NCBI RefSeq assembly: GCF_045062745.1
Contig: NZ_JBJGED010000041.1
Span: 1 to 64,000, forward strand
Reading direction: 5' to 3'
DNA: 64,000 bases
DNA from: Paenibacillus_AA sp045062745
Lineage (GTDB): Bacteria > Bacillota > Bacilli > Paenibacillales > NBRC-103111
In this document: in pieces, positions 57,828 through 64,000 of the stretch
How positions within the stretch are numbered: the first letter of the stretch is position 1
How the letters are laid out: each line of letters starts with the position of its first letter
Program-made: the position numbers and the translations under genes
Notes under the pieces: generated by a model
Databases searched by the model: none
The model's input: the letters and a program-made list of their open reading frames with translations, nothing else
What the model was told of the DNA's origin: nothing

Positions 57828-59750
57828 TTGTTTGGCAGGAAGAAGAAGAAAACCCGCGACGACCCGAATCTGGAGCAGCTGATGGAGGACAATTCGGCCT
57901 TCCTGGATATGCTGAGCCCGGACAGCATCCAGGAAGAGCTCGACCATCTTCGACTCGGACGCAACTATGTCCGGGTTCTGGCAGTGGCCCACTATGCGAA
58001 CGACGTCCTGATCAATTGGCTGTCCGGCCTGCATGAGACGAGCGGCAATATTACGCTGTCGCACCATATTTCGCCGCGTTCTTCCGAAGGGATGATCGCT
58101 TCCTTGAACCGGGCGATCATCGAGCTGAAGGCCCGGATTCAGGAGCCGAAAATTCAGCCCAAGGACGCGATCCGGCTTCAGAAAGAGCTGGAGGATGCGG
58201 AAGTGCTGCTCGACAATCTGTCTTCGGGACGCAATCAGAAAATATTCGACCAGCACATGTACATTTTGCTGCAGGCCCGATCCGTGAAGGAATTGGAGCG
58301 CTTGACCAGCACCGTGAAGGCGAAATGCGGCCGCAACCTGAAAGCGGTCATCCCGAATACGCGCATACTGGACGCTTTCACGTCCTCTCTCCCGATCCGG
58401 TCGAACGACCTTCCGGAGATGACTTACCGCAATTTCGACGGAGAAGCGCTGTCGAGCCTGTTTCCGTTCGACGAGGCGGAGATTTTCGCGGACCGCGGGG
58501 TAGTGAAAGGCAAGAACCTGAAGACCAATTCGGTCGTCGTGGTCGACCACGATCAGCTGATCAACCGGAACGAGGTCGTGATCGCCACATCGGGCGGCGG
58601 CAAGTCCACCTACATCTGGGGGGATATGATGCGGCGGTGGATTCAGGGGACGATTATCCGGACGATCGATCCGAAGGCCGAATTCGGCCGCAAGTTTCAG
58701 CGGCTCGGCGGCATCTGGGTGAAAATCTCCCCTACCTCCGACGATATCATCAATCCGTTCGAAATTCTGAACTCCTCCATTATGCTCGACGAAGAGGGAG
58801 CGCCTATCGCCGTATCGCTGCTCCACCAGAAAATCGCGCGGTTGAAAACGATGTTCACGTTGATGTACAAAAATTTGGTCAATCAGCAAGTCGAGCTGGC
58901 TTTGCTCGAAAAGGCGATCGTGGAGACGTACCGCCGGAAAGGGATCGTGTGGACGACCGAATTTTCCCGATTGACCCACACCGACTTCCCGATTATGAGC
59001 GACCTGTACGAGACGATCGGCGAGCTCATCCGGACGGATAAGACGTATCAGGCGCTGGACGGGTTTTATCAAGTGCTGTATCCGTACGTGGAGGGCTCTT
59101 ATTCGAAAGCGTTCAACGGGCATACGAACGTCGATTTGTCGAGCGACCTGATCAATTTCGATATTTACGATCTGCGTTCGGAGTCCGATCTGCGCCAAGT
59201 GGCGATGTTCAACATCCTGACGTTTCTGACCGACGACGCGACGATGGACCGCACCAAGGTGAAGCAGATCTATGTGGATGAGGCGCACATTCTGGCCGAT
59301 CCCAAAAATCCGACGGCGATGGAATTTCTCAGCATGATGTACAAATTGATTCGCTCCTTCCAAGGGGGCGTCACCTCGGCTACCCAGCAGGTGGGCGACT
59401 TCCTGTCCGCCGTGGACGGGTCGAAAAATCACGGGGAAGCCGTCATTCTGAACTCGGTGACCAAGCTGTACTTGCCGATGACCGCCCAGGAAATCCAGGA
59501 TATTATGAACAAAACGTCGGAGAAATTCTCGGAGGCCGAGCAGCGGCTCCTCGTCGTCGAGGATGCCGAGAAGCACAAGAATGCGGGCAAAGGCATCTAT
59601 GTCGTGGGCTCGAAGAAGGTGCACATCCAAGTGGAGCTGACCCAAGAGGAGCTCCGGTTGTGGGATGGCCGCTGGTACCGGCAAAAGTATGGAGAGCCGC
59701 CTGAAGAGCAGCCTCTCTACGGGATGAAGCGCGAGGAAGTGTTCGGCTGA
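57828..59750 (+). CDS. VirB4/ConE-type secretion ATPase
   Basis: 640 aa from a TTG at 57828, 9 nt after GGAGGT. A helical N-terminal part (about 1-230) is followed by the motor with Walker A T-S-G-G-G-K-S-T near residue 255, D-P-K-A-E-F-G near 285 and Walker B I-Y-V-D-E-A-H-I-L near 482. The late S-A-T-Q-Q-V-G-D-F-L is typical of VirB4. It powers the assembly and function of the translocation channel. Its stop overlaps the next start (TGATGG). Confidence 0.93.
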   Translation: MFGRKKKKTRDDPNLEQLMEDNSAFLDMLSPDSIQEELDHLRLGRNYVRVLAVAHYANDVLINWLSGLHETSGNITLSHHISPRSSEGMIASLNRAIIELKARIQEPKIQPKDAIRLQKELEDAEVLLDNLSSGRNQKIFDQHMYILLQARSVKELERLTSTVKAKCGRNLKAVIPNTRILDAFTSSLPIRSNDLPEMTYRNFDGEALSSLFPFDEAEIFADRGVVKGKNLKTNSVVVVDHDQLINRNEVVIATSGGGKSTYIWGDMMRRWIQGTIIRTIDPKAEFGRKFQRLGGIWVKISPTSDDIINPFEILNSSIMLDEEGAPIAVSLLHQKIARLKTMFTLMYKNLVNQQVELALLEKAIVETYRRKGIVWTTEFSRLTHTDFPIMSDLYETIGELIRTDKTYQALDGFYQVLYPYVEGSYSKAFNGHTNVDLSSDLINFDIYDLRSESDLRQVAMFNILTFLTDDATMDRTKVKQIYVDEAHILADPKNPTAMEFLSMMYKLIRSFQGGVTSATQQVGDFLSAVDGSKNHGEAVILNSVTKLYLPMTAQEIQDIMNKTSEKFSEAEQRLLVVEDAEKHKNAGKGIYVVGSKKVHIQVELTQEELRLWDGRWYRQKYGEPPEEQPLYGMKREEVFG

Positions 59751-60835
59751 TGGATCCGGCTACGCTTTACTTGGTTTTATCGAAGCTGTGGCATTTCCGG
59801 AAGCCGATCGCTTACACCGTGTTCGGCATTAGCGTGTTCGTGATGATGGTCATTATCCTCATCTTCGGCGGCAGCCTCTCAGGGGGAGACGGCGCCGGCC
59901 CGGACGGCGTGTACCCTCCGGGTACGGCCAACGTCAGCGAGGAGGTGCTGCGCTATGAACCGCTAGTGGCGCAGTATGCGAAGGAATTCGGCGTCGAGAC
60001 CTATGTGCAGGTCATTCTCGCCATCATGCAGCAAGAGAGCGGCGGAGCCGGACTCGATCCGATGCAGGCTTCGGAAAGCCCCGCCAATCGCAAGTATTGC
60101 AAGCGGCCGAACTGCATCACCGATCCCGAGTATTCCGTCCGGGCCGGAGTCGAGAACTTCTCGATCGTCATGAAGCAGGCGGGCGGGGATTTGCCGCTCG
60201 CGCTGCAGGCCTACAACTTCGGCTCCGGCTTCATCGATTATGTGAAACGGAACGGCGGGGCCTACACGCAGGAGCTGGCCTTGCGGTTCTCCAGGGAGCA
60301 CGCATCCGAGAATCCCGCCGGCTGTTCCGATCCGGACGACTTCCGGACGAAGGCGGGGGCTTGCTACGGGGATTACTTGTATGTGGACAAAGTGATGCGG
60401 AACTTGGGCGGAATGGACGCTTATGCGTTAACGGCGGCCGGGGGACAAATCTTCGATTTCAATGCCGTTTACCAAAGCATGCGCGGGTATCTCGGTCTCC
60501 CCTACAACTTTGGCGGCAATTCGCCGAAGGAAGGGTTCGATTGCTCCTCCCTGATGCAGTGGAATTTCCGGCAGGCCGCCGGCATCAAGCTTCCCCGGGT
60601 GGCCTACGACCAATACAGGGCTACGGCTCGAGTGAAGGCCAGCGACCTGAAGCCGGGGGATCTCGTGTTCTTCACCGGCACATACGACTCCGGGACCCCG
60701 GTGACTCACGTCGGCATGTACATCGGCGCCGGCAAGATGATCAACTCCAACAGCTCCGGGGTCAGCATCGACTCCTTCACATCCGGTTATTGGAAGGAAC
60801 ACTTGTATGCCTACGGCCGGATCGTCCGCAGATAG
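59750..60835 (+). CDS. Bifunctional cell wall hydrolase: lytic transglycosylase + NlpC/P60
   Basis: 361 aa, like CwlT of ICEBs1. One N-terminal membrane helix (about 20-40). Residues about 70-190 are a lysozyme-like transglycosylase (I-M-Q-Q-E-S-G-G with the catalytic Glu, A-Y-N-F-G-S-G). Residues about 235-360 are an NlpC/P60 peptidase with F-D-C-S-S-L near 263 and T-H-V-G-M-Y near 318. It opens the peptidoglycan for the secretion machine. Its ATG shares one base with the VirB4 stop. Confidence 0.94.
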   Translation: MDPATLYLVLSKLWHFRKPIAYTVFGISVFVMMVIILIFGGSLSGGDGAGPDGVYPPGTANVSEEVLRYEPLVAQYAKEFGVETYVQVILAIMQQESGGAGLDPMQASESPANRKYCKRPNCITDPEYSVRAGVENFSIVMKQAGGDLPLALQAYNFGSGFIDYVKRNGGAYTQELALRFSREHASENPAGCSDPDDFRTKAGACYGDYLYVDKVMRNLGGMDAYALTAAGGQIFDFNAVYQSMRGYLGLPYNFGGNSPKEGFDCSSLMQWNFRQAAGIKLPRVAYDQYRATARVKASDLKPGDLVFFTGTYDSGTPVTHVGMYIGAGKMINSNSSGVSIDSFTSGYWKEHLYAYGRIVRR

Positions 60836-60847
60836 GAGGCTACGACA

Positions 60848-61405
60848 TTGGATAGGGATGTACGGCTGAAGTGGATTGTGATCGGCGTCTTGGCTTTTTT
60901 GGTTATGAGCATGGGGTTTTGGGGCCTGTCGATGCGAAAAGAGATGTCTAACGACCGTGCAAGGAATGAGTCCCTCGATTCGCAGCTCATCCAAGCAAAA
61001 TCGGAGCGGGATCAAGCGAAAGCCGCTTTGGCGGGAGACGGGATCCCGGCTATCACGGGGTTCGCGCAAGCGTTCTTCGTCTTCAACAAGCTGTCCGACC
61101 GCTATGCCCAGGCCAAACCGTTCCTCACCGACAATGGCTACAAAAGCTTGTTCCCTTCCGGACCGGTGGACAGCATCGCGGATAGTCCGGTGACGATCTC
61201 GGCTACGATCAGCCAGGTCGAGCCGTACTTCCGGCGCATCGACGAACGCCACGGCAGCGGCATGCTCGTGCTCAAGCACGAATTGAAGGTGAATAATGCC
61301 GTCTCCGCCACGATTACTTATGTCAAGCTCGCCCTTATAAGAGCGAACGAAAGCGCCCCCTATCTGATCGACCGCGTGGAAATTGTCCAACAGCAGAAGC
61401 TTTAA
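60848..61405 (+). CDS. VirB8/TcpC-like single-helix protein
   Basis: 185 aa from a TTG at 60848, after AGGAGG. A single N-terminal helix (about 8-27), a coiled-coil stretch (L-D-S-Q-L-I-Q-A-K-S-E-R-D-Q-A-K), then an NTF2-like domain of about 110 residues, the layout of VirB8 and TcpC scaffold proteins. It probably bridges the membrane channel. It overlaps the start region of the next gene only if a longer frame is used. Confidence 0.72.
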   Translation: MDRDVRLKWIVIGVLAFLVMSMGFWGLSMRKEMSNDRARNESLDSQLIQAKSERDQAKAALAGDGIPAITGFAQAFFVFNKLSDRYAQAKPFLTDNGYKSLFPSGPVDSIADSPVTISATISQVEPYFRRIDERHGSGMLVLKHELKVNNAVSATITYVKLALIRANESAPYLIDRVEIVQQQKL

Positions 61406-61430
61406 CGCCATACCGAAGGGAGGAGTTCCC

Positions 61431-62564
61431 ATGAGACTGCCGCCGCTTATGCATCGCGCGGCCGAATCGATCCGCAGCTATATCCGTGGTCGGATGCGCC
61501 GCAGCGGCAATCCGGTGCAGGAGACGCTGCGCGAGGCTTATCGGAAGCTCTCGAAGCCGGCGATTTTATTGCTGCTCGTTCTCGTGCTGTTCGCCAATGC
61601 ACCGACCGGGCATATTGGGGCGGAGGATCCGCCTCCGCCGGCCTCGGATCAGCAGCCGGCTTCGACCGAAGCGAAGCACATCGACAAACGGGAATGCGGC
61701 TGGACCGAGGTGGACTGCAAGTTTCAGAACATCCTGATCGATCTTGCGAACCAGGCGTTCGACGTCATGAAAGACATGCTAGCCATTTTCATCCTCGAGC
61801 CGGGACAGCTGCTCGAGAACGAGACCGTCAGCACGTTTTTCAATTTAATCAAAGGCGTCAGTTGGTCGCTCGCCACCGTATTCCTGGTGTACCAGTGCCT
61901 GCGGATCTACACGCTTAATTTGGCGGACGGGGACCGGTCGGAACTAAGGAAGCTGCTGCCCAAAATCTTTTTGATCCCGGTCTTTATGATGGGGCTGCCT
62001 TGGATGGTGGAAGGGATCCTCACGCTGTCGGGCGCCTTCAGCCGCGGCTTCTTGGCGGTGCCGAGCGTAGGGCCGGACGGGGGGCAGATGCTCGGCTTCG
62101 CCGCGATTTACATGCTGTTCATGGGCGCTACGGGCAGCTTGTTTATTGTGATTCTGGTCCTGGTGTTCCTCGCTCTTCTGGCGGTATTCGCCTTTCAGCA
62201 ATGCTTGAGGTTTGCCGAACTGGCTTTTCTGGTTGTGACGGGACCGGTAGCGATCATGTCGATCCTGAATCAGGAATTCAACCTGTTCCCTAGCTGGTGG
62301 AGGCATCTGTTATCCGTCGCCTTCACGCAGAGCGTTCAGTATTTGCTGATTGTGATGGCGATTAAACTCGCTACCGGGACCAACCCGTTTCAGGGGGACT
62401 ACATGGGCATCTTCGGATCGATCGGATGTATGGTGCTGGTCATCAAATCGCCCGGTTTCATCCGGGAATTCATGTATTCCACCGGAGCGGGCCGGAAGGC
62501 GGCAGGCATGGCGGCCAGCACGGCGGTTACCGCAGGCCGCAGCCTGATCAAACTCATCAAGTAG
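61431..62564 (+). CDS. VirB6/TrbL-like polytopic channel protein
   Basis: 377 aa from ATG at 61431, after GGGAGGAG; the longer frame to 61383 overlaps the previous gene. A helix or signal near residue 45-62 is followed by an extracellular Pro-rich stretch with two Cys (R-E-C-G-W-T-E-V-D-C), then six membrane helices. The G-x-x-x-x-x-x-Q-E-F-N-x-F-x-x-W-W motif near 287 is typical of VirB6/TrbL-like proteins of Gram-positive systems. It forms part of the inner channel. Confidence 0.8.
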   Translation: MRLPPLMHRAAESIRSYIRGRMRRSGNPVQETLREAYRKLSKPAILLLLVLVLFANAPTGHIGAEDPPPPASDQQPASTEAKHIDKRECGWTEVDCKFQNILIDLANQAFDVMKDMLAIFILEPGQLLENETVSTFFNLIKGVSWSLATVFLVYQCLRIYTLNLADGDRSELRKLLPKIFLIPVFMMGLPWMVEGILTLSGAFSRGFLAVPSVGPDGGQMLGFAAIYMLFMGATGSLFIVILVLVFLALLAVFAFQQCLRFAELAFLVVTGPVAIMSILNQEFNLFPSWWRHLLSVAFTQSVQYLLIVMAIKLATGTNPFQGDYMGIFGSIGCMVLVIKSPGFIREFMYSTGAGRKAAGMAASTAVTAGRSLIKLIK

Positions 62565-62573
62565 GAGGCCGGA

Positions 62574-62912
62574 ATGAAACGACTCTTGATTTTCTCCCTC
62601 TTCGCTTCCGTTTTGCTCAGCGCCTGCTCCCAGTCCAAAGCGTCCGCGCTGATCGGAGATTGGGAGGCGGTCGCCGCCGACAAGGGGCGGTGTCATGACA
62701 ACTTCTCGATTCATAAGGACGGCACGATCATCTACTCCCGTACCGGGGGCCAAAAAACGACCGGCACGTACAAACTCGTGGACGGGGACACGTACCGCAT
62801 CGATTACGGCGGAGCCGGGTCGGATTCGATCGAGCTCAAAGTCGAAGGCGGGCAGCTCGTTACGAAGTTCGGCAATGCGGGTTCGAAGGCGTGTACGTAT
62901 ACTAAGAAGTAG
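62574..62912 (+). CDS. Small lipoprotein of the secretion locus
   Basis: 112 aa with a lipoprotein signal (L-L-S-A-C-S near residue 18) and a small beta-rich domain (I-G-D-W-E-A-V, T-G-T-Y-K-L-V-D-G-D-T-Y-R-I-D-Y), like DUF-type lipocalin-like domains. Two more Cys (about 40 and 107) may pair. It ends the operon 9 bp after the VirB6-like gene and could serve as an accessory or exclusion lipoprotein; this is inference. Confidence 0.8.
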   Translation: MKRLLIFSLFASVLLSACSQSKASALIGDWEAVAADKGRCHDNFSIHKDGTIIYSRTGGQKTTGTYKLVDGDTYRIDYGGAGSDSIELKVEGGQLVTKFGNAGSKACTYTKK

Positions 62913-63122
62913 GCGGGCAGAGTTAATACCAAAAACCAAGATGTCCTTGGTCGTGGCGTTCAGTTAGGCGCGTTGGGGCGGGCAGGCAGAGGGGTTACGA
63001 CCGCTGTTGCTTTTGGTCTGAATGGGCTAAGGATAGCAGCACAAGATTTCAAAGACGGACGCTTCGCTTCTCCACTCCCCGACCGGACACGGAACGAGTT
63101 AGCCAAAGAGGCTGTCGATTAA
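62913..63122 (+). pseudogene. Open-frame remnant downstream of lipoprotein
   Basis: A 69-codon frame continues in phase after the lipoprotein stop and reads G-R-G-V-Q-L-G-A-L-G-R-A-G-R-G-V-T-T, then A-A-Q-D-F-K-D-G-R-F-A-S-P. This is protein-like in composition but has no start or ribosome binding site. Its last 15 codons lie in a stray copy of the repeat of array 4 (near 63075-63105). Probably the tail of a lost gene of the secretion locus, perhaps a toxin or channel gene; unassigned. Confidence 0.4.
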
Positions 63123-63174
63123 TTGTGGATCGTATGATTTCAAGCTTAAGAAGCCAATCGTGGATCCGAATGAC

Positions 63175-63368
63175 GTGTAGTTTGATTTTGCCCAATTGGA
63201 ATGGGTACCCAAGGGAAGTCCGAGCTATGCAGTTCGATTTTGCCTAACTAAATGACGGTATTCCAGGGGCTGTGTTCTAAACGTGCGCTCCAATTCGGCG
63301 AAATCGAACTAGCGCTCGTCCAAATGATATCTAGACTTCTGTAAGTTGGGGAAATCAAACTAAAATGC
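63175..63368. repeat. Period-52 dyad repeat array 3 (AGTTYGATTT family)
   Basis: Four units. Units 1-2 (AGTTTGATTTTGCC at 63179, AGTTCGATTTTGCC at 63231) are on the plus strand. Units 3-4 are inverted: GGCGAAATCGAACT ends at 63310, GGGGAAATCAAACT ends at 63361. Centre steps are about 52, 60 and 51, the same as arrays 1 and 2. No gene is supported in this stretch. Confidence 0.75.
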
Positions 63369-63415
63369 GTTTGTATCGGTTCGATGAGCCATCCACAATG
63401 AATCGACAGCCTCAA

Positions 63416-63650
63416 AAACCTGATAACTCCCCTCATGCCGTCCGGACACGGACCGAGTTAGCGCGAAAAACCTGATAACTCCCCTCTCGCTGACCGGACT
63501 CGGACCGAGTTAGCACGAAATACCTGCTAACTCCCCTCTAGCTGACCAGACACGGGCGGAGTTAGCACGAAAAACCGGCTAACTCCCCTCATGCCGTCCG
63601 GACACGGACCGAGTTAGCGCGAAAAACCGGCTAACTCCCCTCTCCCGGTG
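63416..63650. repeat. Tandem 52-bp repeat array 4 (AACTCCCCTC family)
   Basis: AACTCCCCTC recurs at 63425, 63477, 63529, 63581 and 63633, an exact 52-bp period. Each unit has two inverted repeats: GAGTTAGC...GCTAACTC across the unit join and GTCCG...CGGAC in the middle. Units 1 and 4 are near identical; units 2 and 3 diverge. A stray copy lies near 63075-63105. Confidence 0.92.
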
Positions 63651-63667
63651 GTGCGTTCCTCCATAAC

Positions 63668-63696
63668 AAAAAATCCGGCCGGCGGCCGGATTTTTT
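63668..63696 (-). terminator. Rho-independent terminator of the GlgC/GlgD-like gene
   Basis: Perfect 13-bp stem AAAAAATCCGGCC (63668-63680) and complement (63684-63696), 3-nt loop, with T-runs on both strands. It ends the minus-strand gene beginning beyond the right edge. Confidence 0.92.
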
Positions 63697-63722
63697 GGTT
63701 ATTGCTTACCGACAGACACGCC

Positions 63723-64000
63723 TCAGCCCGTCTGCCCCGCATGCACACGCAGCGGTTGCGGGAGCAGCGTCTTCGCGATCGCGAGGCGCTTGGTCCCGGG
63801 CACGATCATTTGCTCGCCGATGACCGTAATCTCGTTCGCGTCCGGCCGCCCCACGAGGGCACCATCTTCGATGATCGCCCCTTCGGCGATAATCGCTTTG
63901 TGAATTTGGGCCTGGCGGCCGATTTTCACATTAGGCATGATGACACTCTCGGAGATGTAGCTGCCGCTGCCGACCTCCACATTCGGGAACACCATCGTCC
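63723..64000 (-). CDS. Sugar-1-phosphate nucleotidyltransferase (GlgC/GlgD-like), C-terminal part
   Basis: About 92 residues visible; the gene continues beyond base 64000. They form a left-handed beta-helix with hexapeptide repeats (V-I-M-P-N-V-K-I-G, A-I-I-A-E-G-A-I-I-E-D-G-A) and end in E-I-T-V-I-G-E, as at the C-terminus of glucose-1-phosphate adenylyltransferases. It would make ADP-glucose for glycogen. GlgD or another NDP-sugar synthase cannot be excluded without the N-terminal part. Confidence 0.75.
   Translation of the reverse strand, partial: TMVFPNVEVGSGSYISESVIMPNVKIGRQAQIHKAIIAEGAIIEDGALVGRPDANEITVIGEQMIVPGTKRLAIAKTLLPQPLRVHAGQTG

Noticed and set aside
57768..59684. 638-codon minus-strand frame opposite the VirB4 gene
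   Set aside because: Antisense shadow of a high-GC gene; the plus-strand frame has Walker A and B motifs and a ribosome binding site.
51769..62912. Complete ICE or plasmid-derived element
   Set aside because: No relaxase, integrase, replication gene or flanking direct repeat could be seen.
63416..63650. CRISPR array
   Set aside because: Period is 52 bp, but the whole unit is repeated with no variable spacers, and there are no cas genes in the window.

Overview
The window looks like chromosome of a spore-forming, moderately high-GC member of the Paenibacillaceae (Paenibacillus or a close relative). The evidence is strong GGAGG ribosome binding sites, frequent GTG/TTG starts, two alpha/beta-type small acid-soluble spore protein genes with sigma-G-like promoters, a Trp T-box before trpS, YlaF/YppC/YcgR/YuiH-type Firmicutes genes and two lipoprotein-dependent sugar ABC importers. 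No rRNA, tRNA, CRISPR array or insertion sequence was seen.

Layout. 1-5.1 kb: Lpl/Yte-type sugar importer (lipoprotein, two permeases) plus a membrane AraC-type regulator cut by the left edge. 5.3-7.1 kb: two membrane proteins divergent from a SufR-like (COG2345) regulator across a 16-bp palindrome. 7.2-11.8 kb: a GH123-like secreted hydrolase surrounded by gene wrecks (DUF2961 fragment, LamG pseudogene, esterase remnant). 11.8-14.8 kb: VOC proteins and an unusual sigma factor fused to a large C-terminal domain. 14.9-22.7 kb: metallo-hydrolase lipoprotein and a second sugar ABC locus with sugar isomerase, AraC regulator and histidine phosphatase. 22.9-30.2 kb: TetR gene with a 20-bp perfect palindrome, a WYL regulator divergent from a duplicated effector-binding gene, DoxX, azoreductase, ECF41-like sigma factor and an ankyrin protein. 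30.6-36.3 kb: BmrC/BmrD-like heterodimeric ABC exporter and an NhaC-type antiporter. 36.4-51.4 kb: housekeeping and accessory genes (hydrolase, spore proteins, trpS, rpmG, moaB, YppC, YcgR with a short YcgQ, mutarotase, PfkB kinase, DeoR, GDPD, ceramidase, PhyH, YuiH).

51.8-62.9 kb is the most interesting part: a divergent type IV secretion-like locus. On the minus strand a VirD4 coupling ATPase, an EssB/YukC-like protein, a VbhA-like antitoxin and a Fic protein form one tight gene run. On the plus strand lie a small VirB2-like membrane protein, a PrgI/VirB4-N protein, a VirB4 ATPase, a transglycosylase-NlpC/P60 wall hydrolase, a VirB8-like protein, a VirB6-like protein and a lipoprotein. No relaxase or integrase is present in the window. 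The locus is therefore either a conjugation remnant or a dedicated secretion system whose candidate cargo is the Fic toxin. The window ends with the C-terminal part of a GlgC/GlgD-type nucleotidyltransferase.

Four intergenic repeat arrays (48.3, 51.5, 63.2 and 63.4 kb) have unrelated sequences but share a period of about 52 bp. Three of them share the same dyad layout: two units, a 60-62 bp step, then two inverted units.
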